Below, piece by piece: positions 12,158 through 23,898 of a DNA stretch of 64,000 nt (position 1 is its first letter; each line of letters opens with the position of its first letter). Source of the DNA: Xenopus tropicalis (Eukaryota > Chordata > Amphibia > Anura > Pipidae); the NCBI RefSeq assembly GCF_000004195.4, contig NC_030683.2:87631410-87695409 (forward strand). Reading direction: 5' to 3'. The notes beneath the pieces were generated by a model. That model had not been told where the DNA came from. It ran no database searches and saw only the letters and a list, made by a program, of their open reading frames with translations. The translations under genes were made by a program, and so were the position numbers.

Positions 12158-12440
12158 CAAGGGTCCCCAACCTTTCTTACTCGTGAGCCACAGTCAAATG
12201 TAAAAAGACTTTGGGAGCAACACAAGCATCATAAAAGTTCATGGAGGTGCCAAATAAGGGCTAAGATTGACTATTAGGCAGCCAGCCTTATAGGAGGCTT
12301 TATTTGGTAGTAAATATTGTTTTTATTCAACCAAAACTTGCCACCAAGTCAGGAATTCAAAATTAACTACCTGGTTTGGGGGCACTGAGAGCAACATCCA
12401 AGGGGTTGGTGGCTCACGAGCCACTGTTTGGGGAACACTG
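12158..12440. mobile_element. hAT-type MITE (GGGTCCCCAACC family)
   Basis: The left end CAAGGGTCCCCAACC and right end GGGGAACACTG are inverse. The flanks CCCTAGCT (12150-12157) and CCCTAGTT (12441-12448) match at 7 of 8. Internal CTCGTGAGCCAC near the left and GTGGCTCACGAGCC near the right extend the inverted repeat. Non-coding. Confidence 0.8.
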
Positions 12441-14966
12441 CCCTAGTTCATGCCCATAATTGAGCTGCAGGTAGTAACACCCTGTGCTGGATCATTAGCC
12501 CTCCTGTTTTTTTCCTGTACTGAGTTTGTTCCTGTCCTGCCTTCATCTGCTTATTCTAAGTTCCCAGTTTTGACCCTTGGCATGTTTCTGGATTCTAACT
12601 ACCTAACGAGTTGGCCAACTCGTTAAGTAGTTAGATATAAATATAAATATTACATGGGATTAGGTAGAGGAAGGCGGCTCTTTAATTGTATATTAGCACT
12701 GTTTGAACACTTACATTTCAGCTATTAAGATAGCACTTCGTGTTATATTGTAATACGTTAACTAGAGATACTTCAGTTAATAAGGTATTGCATATTGCCG
12801 CGGGTTTGGGTAATTTAATGTATGTCTGCCACCTACCCTGACCTTGTCCCTGTTTAATGGACTGCATTTACTTGCTGCCTGACCTGACCCTATGCCTAAA
12901 CCTGAACTTTTTTTCTGCCAGTTCTTTATAGCCTTTTGTTAAACAATCAGTTAGTGTCTAGTCTCTGTATGTCTGTGATTGGTTACACAAACAATACAAC
13001 CAGCCATTCTTGCATATATTTGTTATGTATATTATATTTTTATACATTCACTGATGGAATGCTTTGGTTATTCTGTTCTTCTTTTAAAGAAGGTACTGGC
13101 TTGCACTAAAGAGTTTCCTAAATAAAGCTACACACCTAAAAATGTCTGGTCTGCATTGACCATTATACTTTATGTAAAACATGTTGTGTTCTAAGAAAAT
13201 TAATAAGCTTGAAAAATAACAAAACTGACAAAAAAAGAATGGTGTAATTTTATTGCCAGAAATTATAAACCCTTAATATCAATACATTTTGTAGCTATCA
13301 CAAACTTCCGAAGAACAAAGGAAGATATAGTGTGGACTACATTTCCGAAATAAATATATATTGCTTCCCAAAGGAATGGGGAAATAAAAGATGTGCTGTT
13401 CTGAAAAACCTGACAGCTGAAACAACAAAACCAATTAATTCACAAACACGTTTAGAACATTACATCTCACTAGTACCTGTTAATAAATCTCAGGAGAATA
13501 TCTTACAGCATTACAAAGGAAAGGGGACGTCAGGATAACTTTATAACTGTGTTCTTTTACAACTGTAGTTTTCATTCACTTCTTCCATTTAGCATCAAAG
13601 CTGATATACTGCTGAGACCCCATGGGGGGAAATGTGATGGCTTCTGTGCTGCAGAGACGGATGATGTTTCATACATGTTGCATTCTGCTGCCATCTCTTG
13701 GAAGAATTTAGAAGGACCTTACCGGTAATCACTACCTGTTTTATTTTATAGAAGATATTGTGCTGCAAGAATTTACATTATTTTCGGAGTCATTACCAAA
13801 GGCAGCAGCTGAGCCTTTGCAGAGCAGAAGGCTGAGTTTGAAGTTAATAATAGCTGTATAAGCTACAGACTCAGGCAGCAAGAAAAGAATTTAATTAGGA
13901 GTTCATCAGGGAAGGAAGATAGCAACAAAATAATTGCTTTTCTTATTTCTTATGTACCAAAACTTAACCTTAACCTCTTGTTTGTTTTGGCTCATCAGCC
14001 GTGTATCCACTGTGGGCTGATCTTGCTAATGTTAGCCGAATCCAACAACCATTATTCAAATAATCAAAGAAATGTTGTTTTACATATGCCTTTAGCACTT
14101 GTGCTCTTAGATTCCTAATGCTAATGAATGTTTAACCACTGTATGTATTGCCTCTGCTAAAACACACCTAGAAACAATTATCAGTAAATTTTAGCATTGT
14201 CTATTTTTGTAGCTGGGACAAGTAGCTGCTACTAGTAGCTCAGTGTGTCTTCACCCTAACTGCATTTCAGGTCATACAGGCCAGCTGCTTAAGGGTCAGC
14301 ATGTGTAGCACCATGCTGGTAGAACCCCAGAACATAATGTATTCATGGTGACTGGTGTTGCATGTAAGGGAAATTGCAGTGGTATCTTTGTATTCCCCTG
14401 ATGTCTTAGTTGAGTCAAACTTCGATGCTGGCATGTTCCACTGTTTTAAAATTATAATGTAAGTAGGAATTTAGCTATTAGGTTTAACTCACCAGTATAA
14501 AGTTATTTCTTCATTCTCTTTATACCATTACTTACTGGCTGCATTACTGACACCAAGCAAGTCAGACTTATTTTCCCACACAATAAGTGAAAAATGGTTG
14601 GGTTGTTAGCGGACATAATGTAATACATGAAAATCTAAGATTTGTTATGCATAATAAGTGGAACTTTTGGCCCATATCCACACTTTTACACTGCAGTGGA
14701 TTGAAAGTTATACACTTATATCAAAGTCCCATATTGGAGGAAAGATTGTGTCATAAGGGAAGTAGGTGTGGCTTGCTGTCCTTGTAAAACAGCTAGTTTT
14801 ATAATAACACTGAAATCATGGATATGGGAGTCTGAACAATATCCAACAAAAAGTCATCATATTCAGTTAGGAATATAACAATGGGGGTAACAGATCAAGT
14901 AGCTTTGTGGGGACCCAATGGTCCCAGTATGTGACCAAATTTTTGAAAAATAAATCTGAATATATT
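12441..14966. other. mostly unclassified; contains a 40-bp palindrome
   Basis: Two stretches rich in CCTGACC/CTGTCC-like words (about 12460-12600 and 12825-12930) flank an unrelated block of about 220 bp, suggesting an old insertion. From 13000 to 14966 I see no exon or repeat. Confidence 0.45.
12595..12634. repeat. 40-bp near-perfect palindrome with no spacer
   Basis: CTAACTACCTAACGAGTTGG is followed directly by its inverse with one mismatch. It lies at the edge of the 220-bp block described for this region. Confidence 0.85.
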
Positions 14967-15636
14967 TTAAAGGACAAGCAAAGGTCTTGTCCTTTGCAGT
15001 TTATCTGGGTTGTGCATACATGCAGTAAAGTAAAATATCAGATTTTACTGTACATACTGTGCAGCACTTAGTAGAATAGTACCCCAGGCCAATGCAAATT
15101 TCAGTCTTTTTGTATTAGCAACCAGGCAGTTATGTTTGGTTTATTATGTGCATTACTTTTATAAGACTATATTTACACAACAGTCATGGCTCTTGTGTGT
15201 TATATAAATATATAAGCATAGTACCGCTCTCATTGAGAATATTTGTTAAAAATTAAAAATAAATTTTTGTGCACGGTTGGTGTTTGAAACATCTAATTTT
15301 ATTTAATAAATTTTGATTTTTCACAAGTTTTCTGTTGAGTGCAGTAATATGCTTTTCTATTTAACTTTACCAGCACCCGGGCAAGTTGCTACATAAGTTT
15401 AGAGAGTGCTACTCTATAGTTCTACAGATGATATCATTATTTGGTTTGTGGGCCTAGAAAATCTCCCTTAGGGGTCTAAGACATCTTTAATGCCTTGCCC
15501 CAGTGAAAGATTTCCTAGGGGAGGACGAAGAAGTAATAGGCCCTGAAACTCTAAGGATTACTAGAATTATATCACACAGTCAATAAGGAAAGTAAAGCAT
15601 TTAATCAGTACAAATGAGAGGGGACAGAAGCTGCAT
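14967..15636. other. T2-like end, then unclassified DNA
   Basis: TTAAAGGACAAGCAAAGG at 14967 is a T2-type MITE terminus, but no matching right end was found nearby, so this is probably a half element. The rest is AT-rich and unclassified. Confidence 0.4.
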
Positions 15637-16141
15637 TTAAAGGAGAATGCAAGTCAAAATTTAAAAAGCATACTGCCCAATAGTCCTCCTATTGTTTAGT
15701 AAAAGCGCCACACTTTTGGCTCACCTAATCAAATATTTACTCAGTCACACTTACTTCACATTTTCTAGAACAGGCAGCCATCTCTAAAAAGGTATTCTCC
15801 CTTCCTTTCCCTCCTTGCTTCATACTGCACATGTGTATCATTCCATCCCCCCCCCCCTGGCAGATCCGCTTCTGATTGGCTGGTGGGTATGTGTAGCTCA
15901 GAACAGGAGACAGGATCAAGTTACATACATGCTCAGAGAATAGGAAGGCTGCCGCTGGCACCTACAGGAAGGACAGAGAGATTTCAGTGATGTCACTGTA
16001 GTCGTCACACTGCTGTAGGCTGCCAGCACCATATCTCAGAGAAGCAAGCAGGGATCTGGGAATTTAGATATGCAGTAAGTACTTAAAAAGAATACCTTTA
16101 GAATTACTTTTAATTTATATTAACCTTTTATTGTCCTTTAA
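15637..16141. mobile_element. T2-type MITE (TTAAAGG ends), copy 1
   Basis: Begins TTAAAGGAGAATGCAAG and ends TTGTCCTTTAA. TTAA at both borders is the target site used by the T2/Kolobok group, abundant in Xenopus. 505 bp, non-coding; a poly-C run lies at 15847-15857. Confidence 0.8.
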
Positions 16142-16236
16142 GGAATATAAAGTGTTGTAAAACTGCAATCCGGAAGGTAAAGATATAGATTGAGGAGCGA
16201 ATTGCGGCAGAGGCTAAGACTAACCACAAAAGGTTT

Positions 16237-16697
16237 TTAAAGGAGAAGGAAAGGAAAAAACTAAGTAAGCTTTATCAGAAAGGTCTATGTAAATACAGCC
16301 ATAAGCACTCACAGAAATGCTGTACTGTCTTCTCTGTCAAAAGATTTCTTGTGTCTGTAATTCATGTGCCAGAGACATGCAGCTTTCTGCTCTCTCCTCT
16401 CTGCTGCTCCCCCCTCCCTCAAGAATGCTAAGAACTCCCCCCTTAGGAATGTGGATCTGAGCCAATAAGCAGGAAGCTGACTCATAGTCTTACTAACTGA
16501 GCATGTTCACTTGGTCTGGGTGTCTGTGCAGGAGCGAGGCATTATGGGAACTTTTTTTTACACAGATCAGCGTTTTTTCTACCTGTCTGACTTCTGATCA
16601 TCTGAACGGAAGAAATATGGGGAGACTTAAGGGCACTATTGAGACAACTGAAGGTATGCCTGCAGCTTGTCTCTATTAGCATTTCCTTCTCCTTTAA
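16237..16697. mobile_element. T2-type MITE, copy 2
   Basis: Begins TTAAAGGAGAAGGAAAGG and ends CCTTCTCCTTTAA, with TTAA at each border. The ends are shared with the element at 60966 but the interior differs: here it is rich in CTCTC/CTGCT. Confidence 0.85.
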
Positions 16698-16814
16698 GTA
16701 TATTAATAGTAATAAAAAGGTTGCTTGAGAGTATGGCTCCATTGAATTATGGTAACAATATGGTATTAATTAATACAGAAAAGGCTATTGTGCTAAATTA
16801 GTTCATTTTTTTAC

Positions 16815-18364
16815 CCACCTGATAGCTGCACTGTTGGCTCAGCTCAGTCTAGTCAGTTGCTGACACAGGATATGATACATAAAGGGTTACTCAAAATGAA
16901 TGCTAACAAGGCACCAGGGCCAGAACGAATACATCCTTGGGTACTGAGAGAGCTTAGTTCAGTGCTACCCAGGCCTCTATTTCTGATATACTCAGACTCG
17001 CTTTCATCTGGTTTGGTACCTATGGATTGGAGAAAAGATGATGCAATTCCTACATTTTAAAAGGGATTACAATCTCAGCCTGGCAATTATAGGCCAGAAA
17101 GTTTGACATTAGTGATGCACAAATTATTTGAAGGTTTGTTAAGGGATCACATTCAAAATTATGTACTGGAGAATGGCATAATGAGCAGTAATCAGCATGG
17201 CTTTATCAAGGGCAGGTCATGTCAGACAAATTTAATTACTTTTTATGATGAGGTTAGTAAGAAGCTGGACAGTGGGGTTCCAGTAAATGTGATCTATTTG
17301 GATTTTGCCAAAGCATTTTATACCGTTCCCCACAAACGACTGCTTTCTAAAATAAAGGCTGTTGGTCATAGTGAAGCAGGAATTTGCTTTGACTTCTGGC
17401 TTGTGGGCATGCTCAGTTGTTCTAAAGAGATGGCATTGCTGGTTCCCATAGAAACTCAGCTCTAGCTGTCTGCTTCAATTTTTTCCACCTAACCTCCTCT
17501 CCTGAGCTCAGCTCAAACAACGAAGAACTTTTATCAGACAGTTGTGCCTGTGTGAGCCTGTATTCTTGATGAAATGTATGCTGAATAAGGGTCTGCGTGT
17601 GTATATGCTGTTTGCAGATATATGAACAAAAAGACCTTCCTCGCACCCCTTGACTCTCCAAAATAATTCAACGCTTGGTGCACACTGCTGGGGGGATCGG
17701 CAACGTTTCTGGGCAAAGTGACCCCTTTATAAAGCTTGATGCTTGATAAAGGGGTCACTTTGCCCTGAAATGTTGCACCTCTGCAATAAAGATTTTTAAA
17801 GGGCTAGTCCCGTTTGCAGCTCTGAGTGCCAGTGCTTTTGTCCCCATCTGGTTATTATGGTCATTATTCAGTTAGAGGGTCCAGAGAAGGGCAACTTTTA
17901 TGAAGAAAGACTGGCCAGGTTAAGATTGTTTACACTGGAGAAAAGGTGCTTAAGGGGTGATATGATAACTATGTATAAATATATAAGGGGATCATTTAAT
18001 AATCTCTGATTACAAGAAAGGAGAATATTTGAAAAGGGTTTTTTGCAGTGGAAGCTGTGGAATTCCCTCCCTGGCTGGCTGATACATTATATAGCTTTAA
18101 AAAGGGGTTCAATGGCTTTTTAGCAAGTGAGGGAATACAGGGTTATGGGAGATAGCTCTTAGTACTAGTTGATCCAGGGACTGGTCCGATTGCCATCTTG
18201 GAGTCAGGAAGGAATTTTATCTCCTCTGTGGCAAATTAGAGAGGCTTCAGATGGGGTTTTTTGCCTTCCTCTGGATCAGCTAGTAGTTAGGCAGGTTATA
18301 TATATAGGCATTAAGGTTGAACTTGATAAATGTGTCTTTCTTCAACCTAACTTACTATGTTACT
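16815..18364 (+). mobile_element. CR1-clade LINE fragment B, internally replaced
   Basis: 16857-17370 encodes pieces of a CR1 reverse transcriptase: KAPGPERIHPWVLREL, then after a frame break SNQHGFIKGRSCQTNL and VIYLDFAKAF, with the first catalytic Asp in YLDF. The frame ends before the FADD motif. From 17862 the element resumes at the QRR region with internal deletions, then the 3' UTR and a TACTATGT tail to 18364. About 600 bp of CR1 is replaced by the unrelated block 17370-17861. The copy is dead. Confidence 0.88.
17370..17861. repeat. foreign block inside CR1 fragment B with palindromic hammerhead-like core
   Basis: GGTCAT occurs at both junctions (17364-17369 and 17859-17864); it could be a 6-bp duplication or junction microhomology. 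The block contains an inverted pair: 17700-17735 and 17741-17776 match at 33 of 36 positions around a 5-bp spacer. The right arm reads TTGATAAAGGGG, then TTTGCCC, then TGAAATGTTGC, followed by AATAAAG and GAGTGCC, the same order as the other hammerhead-like repeats in the window. Confidence 0.6.
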
Positions 18365-18594
18365 GCACTCAAATAAGTTAATTCTAATAAGTTACTAACC
18401 AATAGGCACATATGTACTATAAAAAAAACAGTCTTGTATGGTGGCTCATTTTCTTATGGGTCAGTGACATCAGTGAAGGCTTATTTAAAAAAAAATAAAA
18501 AGAAAATATGAAAGAAAATACTTTTTTCCCCAATTTTTTAAACCAATGTGTTTGCAATTCTGTTTATTTATATCTATGTTTTAAGTCATGTTAG

Positions 18595-19552
18595 TGTAGG
18601 GATCTCCAAGATTGGGCCCCTAGGATGGGTTCTCCTTTGACAGGCACTAGAGGGTGGCCTTAGGGAATTGGACACCTAAGGGTGGTCCTAGTTGTTTTTG
18701 TGTTAAGAAAGGGAGTATCCCTGCAGTTCAGGGTTATGGCCACAGGGTGGTGCACACAGTATATAAGGCTGTGCAGCCTTGTGCAGCCAGGTCTTTCAGC
18801 CTGGGACCCCTCTTGGAAAAGAGGTTAACAACAGGTCAGAGTTAGACAGTGAGTAATTGTTATAGGCCGCTCTAGGAGTGGCAGACAGGGTATTTAGCTG
18901 GGCAGCTTGGCCCCACCAGGAGATATTGAGATTAAGATCTCCCAGCACTAATAGCTGGAGTCAGGGACTAAAGAGATAGGAATAGGAGGTTGCCTAATCC
19001 GGGGGATAGCCGGGTGACATTTCCGGAGTGAGGTCTCCAGGGGGTGTCTGCTCGTCGGGAGTACCGGGGATAGCCCTAGAGAGGGTATTCCGGCGTGAGT
19101 ACCGGAGGGAACCCCAAAGGGAGGGTCATTTGGCTGGAGTGTTGCCGGTATCCCAGGAGAGAGGGACTCCTAAGGGAGCAGAAGGTCTCCTGACATATCC
19201 TGTGTATCCTGTATGCAAAAGCTGTCTGCCACTCCACAAATAAACACATCACTTGGTTCAGCATACTTCAGAGTGTGAGTGTGTTACTCCTGGAGGATCT
19301 ACACCTCCTGGTAAGAATCTACCCCAGGGAGGGGGCAAGGTACCAGGGGTGCTGGGATCCCCTGAATAGGAGCATAATATCAAGATCTCAGGAGGGGAGT
19401 TATAGTTCATTCTATCCCTATCCTGGGTGGAGGCACGCCAAAGTATAAAGTAATAGCTGTTCCCCATAGTAAGCGGGGCTCAGGACTCCTGGAAGCGCCA
19501 ACCAGTGAAAGATCAGCAGGTAGTGCCACAACCGTTTAATAAGTGGGCTACA
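18595..19552 (+). mobile_element. solo LTR, 958 bp
   Basis: Starts TGTAGGGATCTCC and ends GGGCTACA, so TGTAG/CTACA form inverted ends. TTAG flanks both sides (18591-18594 and 19553-19556), a 4-bp duplication fitting a Gypsy-type element. A TATA box TATATAAGG lies at 18760-18768 and AATAAA at 19239-19244, giving R-like and U5-like regions. No internal coding region remains. Confidence 0.7.
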
Positions 19553-19556
19553 TTAG

Positions 19557-20590
19557 TATGAAAGGGTTCCCTGCACTAAGAATCTACTTACTGCCAGCCT
19601 ATAAGGAACTCGACTTCTTCTCTGCCACCACCATTACAATTGCCCTTCCATTTTCATTTACTTCTCATTCAATTTAGTTGGTCTATTTTCATCTATTTTC
19701 CAGTCTTATTCCACAATTAAATACATTTATATAAGCAAGTGTGATAGTATTTTGCTAGGATTCTAGGAATCCTTCTTTTCTTCTTGTTATTCAACCCTGC
19801 ATCCATGTCAGATTGACATTCACAACTCCTTGAATCAAGTAACATTCTTCTACATAAGAAAATGCTATCAATGCCGGTTCCTGCATAAGGAGTTAAAGCC
19901 TTTTCAAATCTCCAGTGAATTGCACAGTAATCATATCTGCATTCCACAGTCTTCATACATGCTGTCTTCATTACAATGAATGATAATTTGTACTTTTCTG
20001 CCTCAATGCTCCCATAATTATGAACCTTGTTTTAGAGCTCAGAATGAGCATTAAAATAGTAACTCAGGGGTGTTTTTCTTTCTCATCAATGTTCTCTACT
20101 CTTTCAAGTAGAAATGCTGTATGTTTTAAAAAAAAGAACTTGGGAATAATTTAATAATTGGAGGGGGAGTTGTAAAATGTAAAAACAGACTTACTCTCTT
20201 GTATCTATAATTGCCACTTTTAGGTGTGCATCTCTGTCCTCATTTGGGGGCCTACAAATAGTTTATAAATTAATGGAATAGGGTATTTGCTCTAGACCTC
20301 CCATCTGCAAAAGAGCCTTTAGGGTTCTAACTCATTTTTTTATACAGCTTTCCAGGCCCACCAAGTGTGCTGCTTATCCTGCTTAACATACGAATCTGAT
20401 CCACGAATCAAGAGCCCTTGCTCTATACCCATTCAGTGCCTAGAAAGGCAATGTAAACCCTATTTTGTGGCTACAACTTTTCTGTAGAAACTTGTGCCAA
20501 GTGAATGGATGGAGATCCTATGACGGAACATTTTCCCCAAATTCCAATTTGGAATTTTCTCCAGGGTTCCCCTACATCAATAGCGGCTTG
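19557..20590. other. no recognised feature
   Basis: AT-rich DNA with no exon or repeat family that I can support. Confidence 0.5.
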
Positions 20591-20771
20591 TAGTGATGAG
20601 CAAAATTTTTCACCAGGTATTGTTTTTGCAGAAAAAATGTTCGCTGCAAAAAATGGTCATAGACTCTAATGTAAAGTTTGCTGCAAACAAAAAGTCACTG
20701 TGAAATGTAAAAAAATTGCCATTTTGCAAATGTTTCAGCAAATAGAAACAGGACAGATTAGCTCACCACTA
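20591..20771. mobile_element. hAT-type MITE (TAGTGATGAGCGAA family), copy 3
   Basis: Begins TAGTGATGAGCAAAATTTTT and ends GATTAGCTCACCACTA. The flanks GCGGCTTG and GCCACTTG match at 6 of 8. The shortest and most decayed of the clear members. Confidence 0.75.
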
Positions 20772-21421
20772 GCCACTTGTGCTCAGTTAATCAGAATAGA
20801 CTGGACAGAAGCAATGACGTTTGGCATCAGAGTGTGCAAAGAGCATGTTTCGCTGCAAGTATCTGCAATGGATGGTGCCAATATGATGGTTGAGCCTATT
20901 GTTACAGGATTACAATAGAAGCTGCCCTCTTAATTGAGTCCTAAGGTGTCCTGTACATTCGGACAGCGACCACTAAGTAGATAATTAGTGTGAGTAAATT
21001 TGACTTATGTAATGAGGCTCAACACAAGTCCATTAGAACCAAAAGTGCTGAAGAGTTCCATATGCTGAGTTCCCTACCCCAGCAGAGCTCACAGTTTAAT
21101 TTCCCTTCTGCGCTACTGCAGGCATATATGCTAAGGGCAGTTTACTCAAAAAGCCTTTTTTTCTTATATTGCAAGAGTTTATCAAAGGTGTGGAACATAC
21201 AAAGCACATGTACACAGGAGTCTGATCAAGACCAGACCACAGTGCTGTAAGGTTAATGTCAGAAAAAGGGCTCATTTACATCCTCATGTGCAGTGAGCAA
21301 AGTGCAATTTCAAGCACAATCACCATGTTTTTTTCCCACAATGAAGCATTTTCCCCCAGAATTCCAATAGGCATGATCCGCAACATTTGTGCATCTGTGT
21401 GTGCATTTCATCGCTGATCGG
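20772..21421. other. no recognised feature
   Basis: Between two members of the same MITE family; nothing classifiable. Confidence 0.45.
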
Positions 21422-21631
21422 TAGTGATGAGAGAATTCTTTTGCCAGACATAGATTCACAGCGAAATTCCACATTTCGCCATCAGTGAATGTTTTCGCAA
21501 AACAGACACAAAATTTTATCACGGAAAATTTGCAGTCGCATCAAAAAATGTTGCACACTTAAAAAAAAGTCTTGTTTCATGAATTTTTTGCCATTTCGCA
21601 AAGCAGAACGGGACAGATTCGCTCATCACTA
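21422..21631. mobile_element. hAT-type MITE (TAGTGATGAGCGAA family), copy 4
   Basis: Begins TAGTGATGAGAGAATTC and ends GATTCGCTCATCACTA. The flanks CTGATCGG (21414-21421) and CTGATCAG (21632-21639) match at 7 of 8. Non-coding. Confidence 0.82.
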
Positions 21632-22430
21632 CTGATCAGACACAATTGTGCAGTAGTCTGTCTGGCGTAATTTGCAGTGTTTGGCTAGAGAGTGACATTT
21701 GTGCCAAAATCGTTAGATGCAAATGTTCTGTGCCTATTGACACTTGGAGCATCAATAGGCTCTGCAGGGCCCTCTGTTTGTAATGGAAGGCAAGAACTGA
21801 GCACAACTATACACTATATATATACTATAAGTGCAAGGAGTGTATTTTGACACAAGTACTTTTAATAAAATGGTTTTTTATGCAACTGACTGCAGGGAAA
21901 TCTGCAGAAACACAACTGTATTTGCAAAAGTAAGTGAGCCCTAGGGAATTTTCGGGCCAAAATTTACCCACGTACTGACAGGTCAATTGCGATTCCTGTC
22001 AATGCTTACTGAATCTAGTGCAGCTCGTGAAAGATGGAACCTTAGCCTGACATTTTAGCCTTAGGAAATAAGTATTGTGCCACAGTCCTAAATAATCCAG
22101 ATGTGTTCTGGACATATAAAACTGGTGCTTCCATGAATTCCTATATTTTTAGGTGTTCAGCGCACAACAGCACTCTAAAAACCATTGGCATTTGGGGGCT
22201 TGAAAAACATCAGACTGTGAGATTAATATATTTCACCATAATATTGCTGTACATATTAACTGCCAGCAGATGGCATCATAAAACTATATATAAAATACTG
22301 CAAGTAAAGACATATTTCACTGTTTTGTTTATATACTGTACAAACAATAAAATCAGTAACACCTATAAAGTATGTCATTGGCCAACCCTGGCTAAAGGAA
22401 CCAGTTCTGGTCACACTGCTGTACATTATT
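21632..22430. other. no recognised feature
   Basis: AT-rich DNA. A 120-codon open frame at 22103-22465 shows no domain or splice context and runs into a MITE, so I do not call it a gene. Confidence 0.45.
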
Positions 22431-22527
22431 GGGCTTATTTATCAATTTTCGAGTTTGTGAATTAGATTTTTTTCTAATTCGTAAAAACTCGAATGCTTGC
22501 TTATTTATTAACCCTTTAAGTGCCAAG

Positions 22528-22654
22528 GGACGTAGATTCTACGTCCTAGGTACCAAGGGACCAAAGTGCCATGGGACGTAGAATCTACGTCCAATGGCAC
22601 TGTCGGGTTTACAAGCGCTGCGCTCGCTTTTAAAGCAGCGCAGCGCTTGTAAAC
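22528..22654. repeat. hairpin cluster at the left end of element A
   Basis: Three perfect or near-perfect hairpins follow the terminal repeat: GGACGTAGA/TCTACGTCC at 22528-22546; a second, larger version starting AGTGCCATGGGACGTAGA at 22565-22601; and an 18-bp-arm hairpin GTTTACAAGCGCTGCGCT at 22607-22654 with a 12-base loop. Confidence 0.85.
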
Positions 22655-22659
22655 CCCTC

Positions 22660-22925
22660 AGATCCCCCTAGGCAACGAGCAGAGGAACATATACTTACCG
22701 ATCCGGTCCCCCAGCGCCGGCGATCGGGTCCTCCAGCCAATGACAGCAGTGGGCACGCGTTGATGACGTGTCCACTGCTGTCCCTTTAAATAGCGCCGCC
22801 TACTGTCGGCTCCCTCACTCCTGCTGCGCACGTTGGACGAGATGGAGCTCCCCTGCTGCCTTCCTGCTGGATTGATCGCCCCTGATCGCCTCTGATCGCC
22901 TGCCTGCCTTGGGTAAGCTGAACTA
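22660..22925 (+). promoter_or_regulatory. GC-rich block of element A with TATA-like box and splice donor
   Basis: CpG-rich sequence in otherwise AT-rich DNA. TTTAAATAG at about 22783-22791 is TATA-like. The block ends with CTTGG|GTAAGC (donor at 22913), just before pyrimidine-rich DNA. On the minus strand GGTAAGTATATG near 22691 is a second strong donor-like site. CCCCCAGCGCCGG is shared with element B. A promoter plus first exon is my inference. Confidence 0.35.
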
Positions 22926-22974
22926 CAACTCTCTACCACTGTTTATTTTGCTTATTTCTATCTCAACTGTCTAA

Positions 22975-23172
22975 AAATTTTTTTTTTTTTTTTTTCAATT
23001 TTTTCTTCTATCTTTGTCATTATTACACTTTTGTACACATACACACTTATTTACAACTTTCCCAAGCACACACAGACACTTACACACACACTTACACTTA
23101 CACTTTTTTTTTTTTTTTTTTTCTTTCTTTCTTTTCTTTTCTTTCTTTCTTTGCTTTCTTTGGCAGTCTTTT
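22975..23172. repeat. pyrimidine and CA-rich low-complexity tract
   Basis: Poly-T, then ACACACTTACAC-like repeats, then a T/CT run. Element B has the same tract, inverted, at 52381-52640, which supports common ancestry. Confidence 0.85.
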
Positions 23173-23645
23173 TTTTTACTAAAACTTTATTTCTGATCTT
23201 GCTCTATAATTATCTGATTTATTTGGTTGCATTTTAGTGTTTTTTTGGCATTTTCATAATTGATTTCTGTTTTTGAATTATTCTATTGCACTGTAACTTT
23301 TTTATTGCTATTGGGTGCTGAATTTGCAGTGACGTTGGTGGATCCAGGGCTCTGACCACCGATTTCATTGCAATTATTGTTCTTCTGTTGGTTTAGGTGG
23401 TTTTATTGGATTTTACTGATTTTATGGTGTTTTATCTTTGCATTGTTCTTTGTGTGTTTAGTGCCCCCAAAAAGGTTGCTTTTGCAGTGACATTGGTGGA
23501 TCCAGGGCTCTTACCGATTTCATTGCAATTATTGTTCTTTGATTGCTTTTAGTGGTTTTATTCCATTTTAACTTCATTTGATTTCAGTTGTTCTAGAAAG
23601 GTCCAGAGGTGCTAAGATTGTTCTGGTAGTTTCTATTGCCAAGGG

Positions 23646-23892
23646 TTAGGCTGATGCCACACACGGTGTAGGGCTGATTTTTTCAGCAAGTGGAAAAACG
23701 CTTGCCGAAAATTCAGCCCTACGCCTGCTACTTGTGCCTGCACCCGAATGAATGGGATACGCTCGGGTGCAGGCACATGTAGCCGATATACGCATGAAAA
23801 CGCGAGACTTTGCATTCTCACGCGTTTTCATGCGTATATCGGCTACATGTGCCTGCACCCGAGCGTATTCCATTCATTCGGGTGCAGGCAAA
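23646..23892. mobile_element. palindromic MITE (GGCTGATGCC family), partial
   Basis: After a lead-in AGGCTGATGCCACAC, two nested inverted arms of about 70 bp face each other around AGACTTTGCATTCT (about 23727-23889). Each arm contains a smaller palindrome CCTGCACCCGA...TCGGGTGCAGG. The right end is missing and joins the satellite array through a poly-A run. A complete relative lies at 61391-61711. Confidence 0.75.
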
Positions 23893-23898
23893 AAAAAA

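Noticed and set aside
22103..22465. 120-codon plus-strand frame
   Set aside because: No domain, no splice context, and its 3' part enters a MITE.
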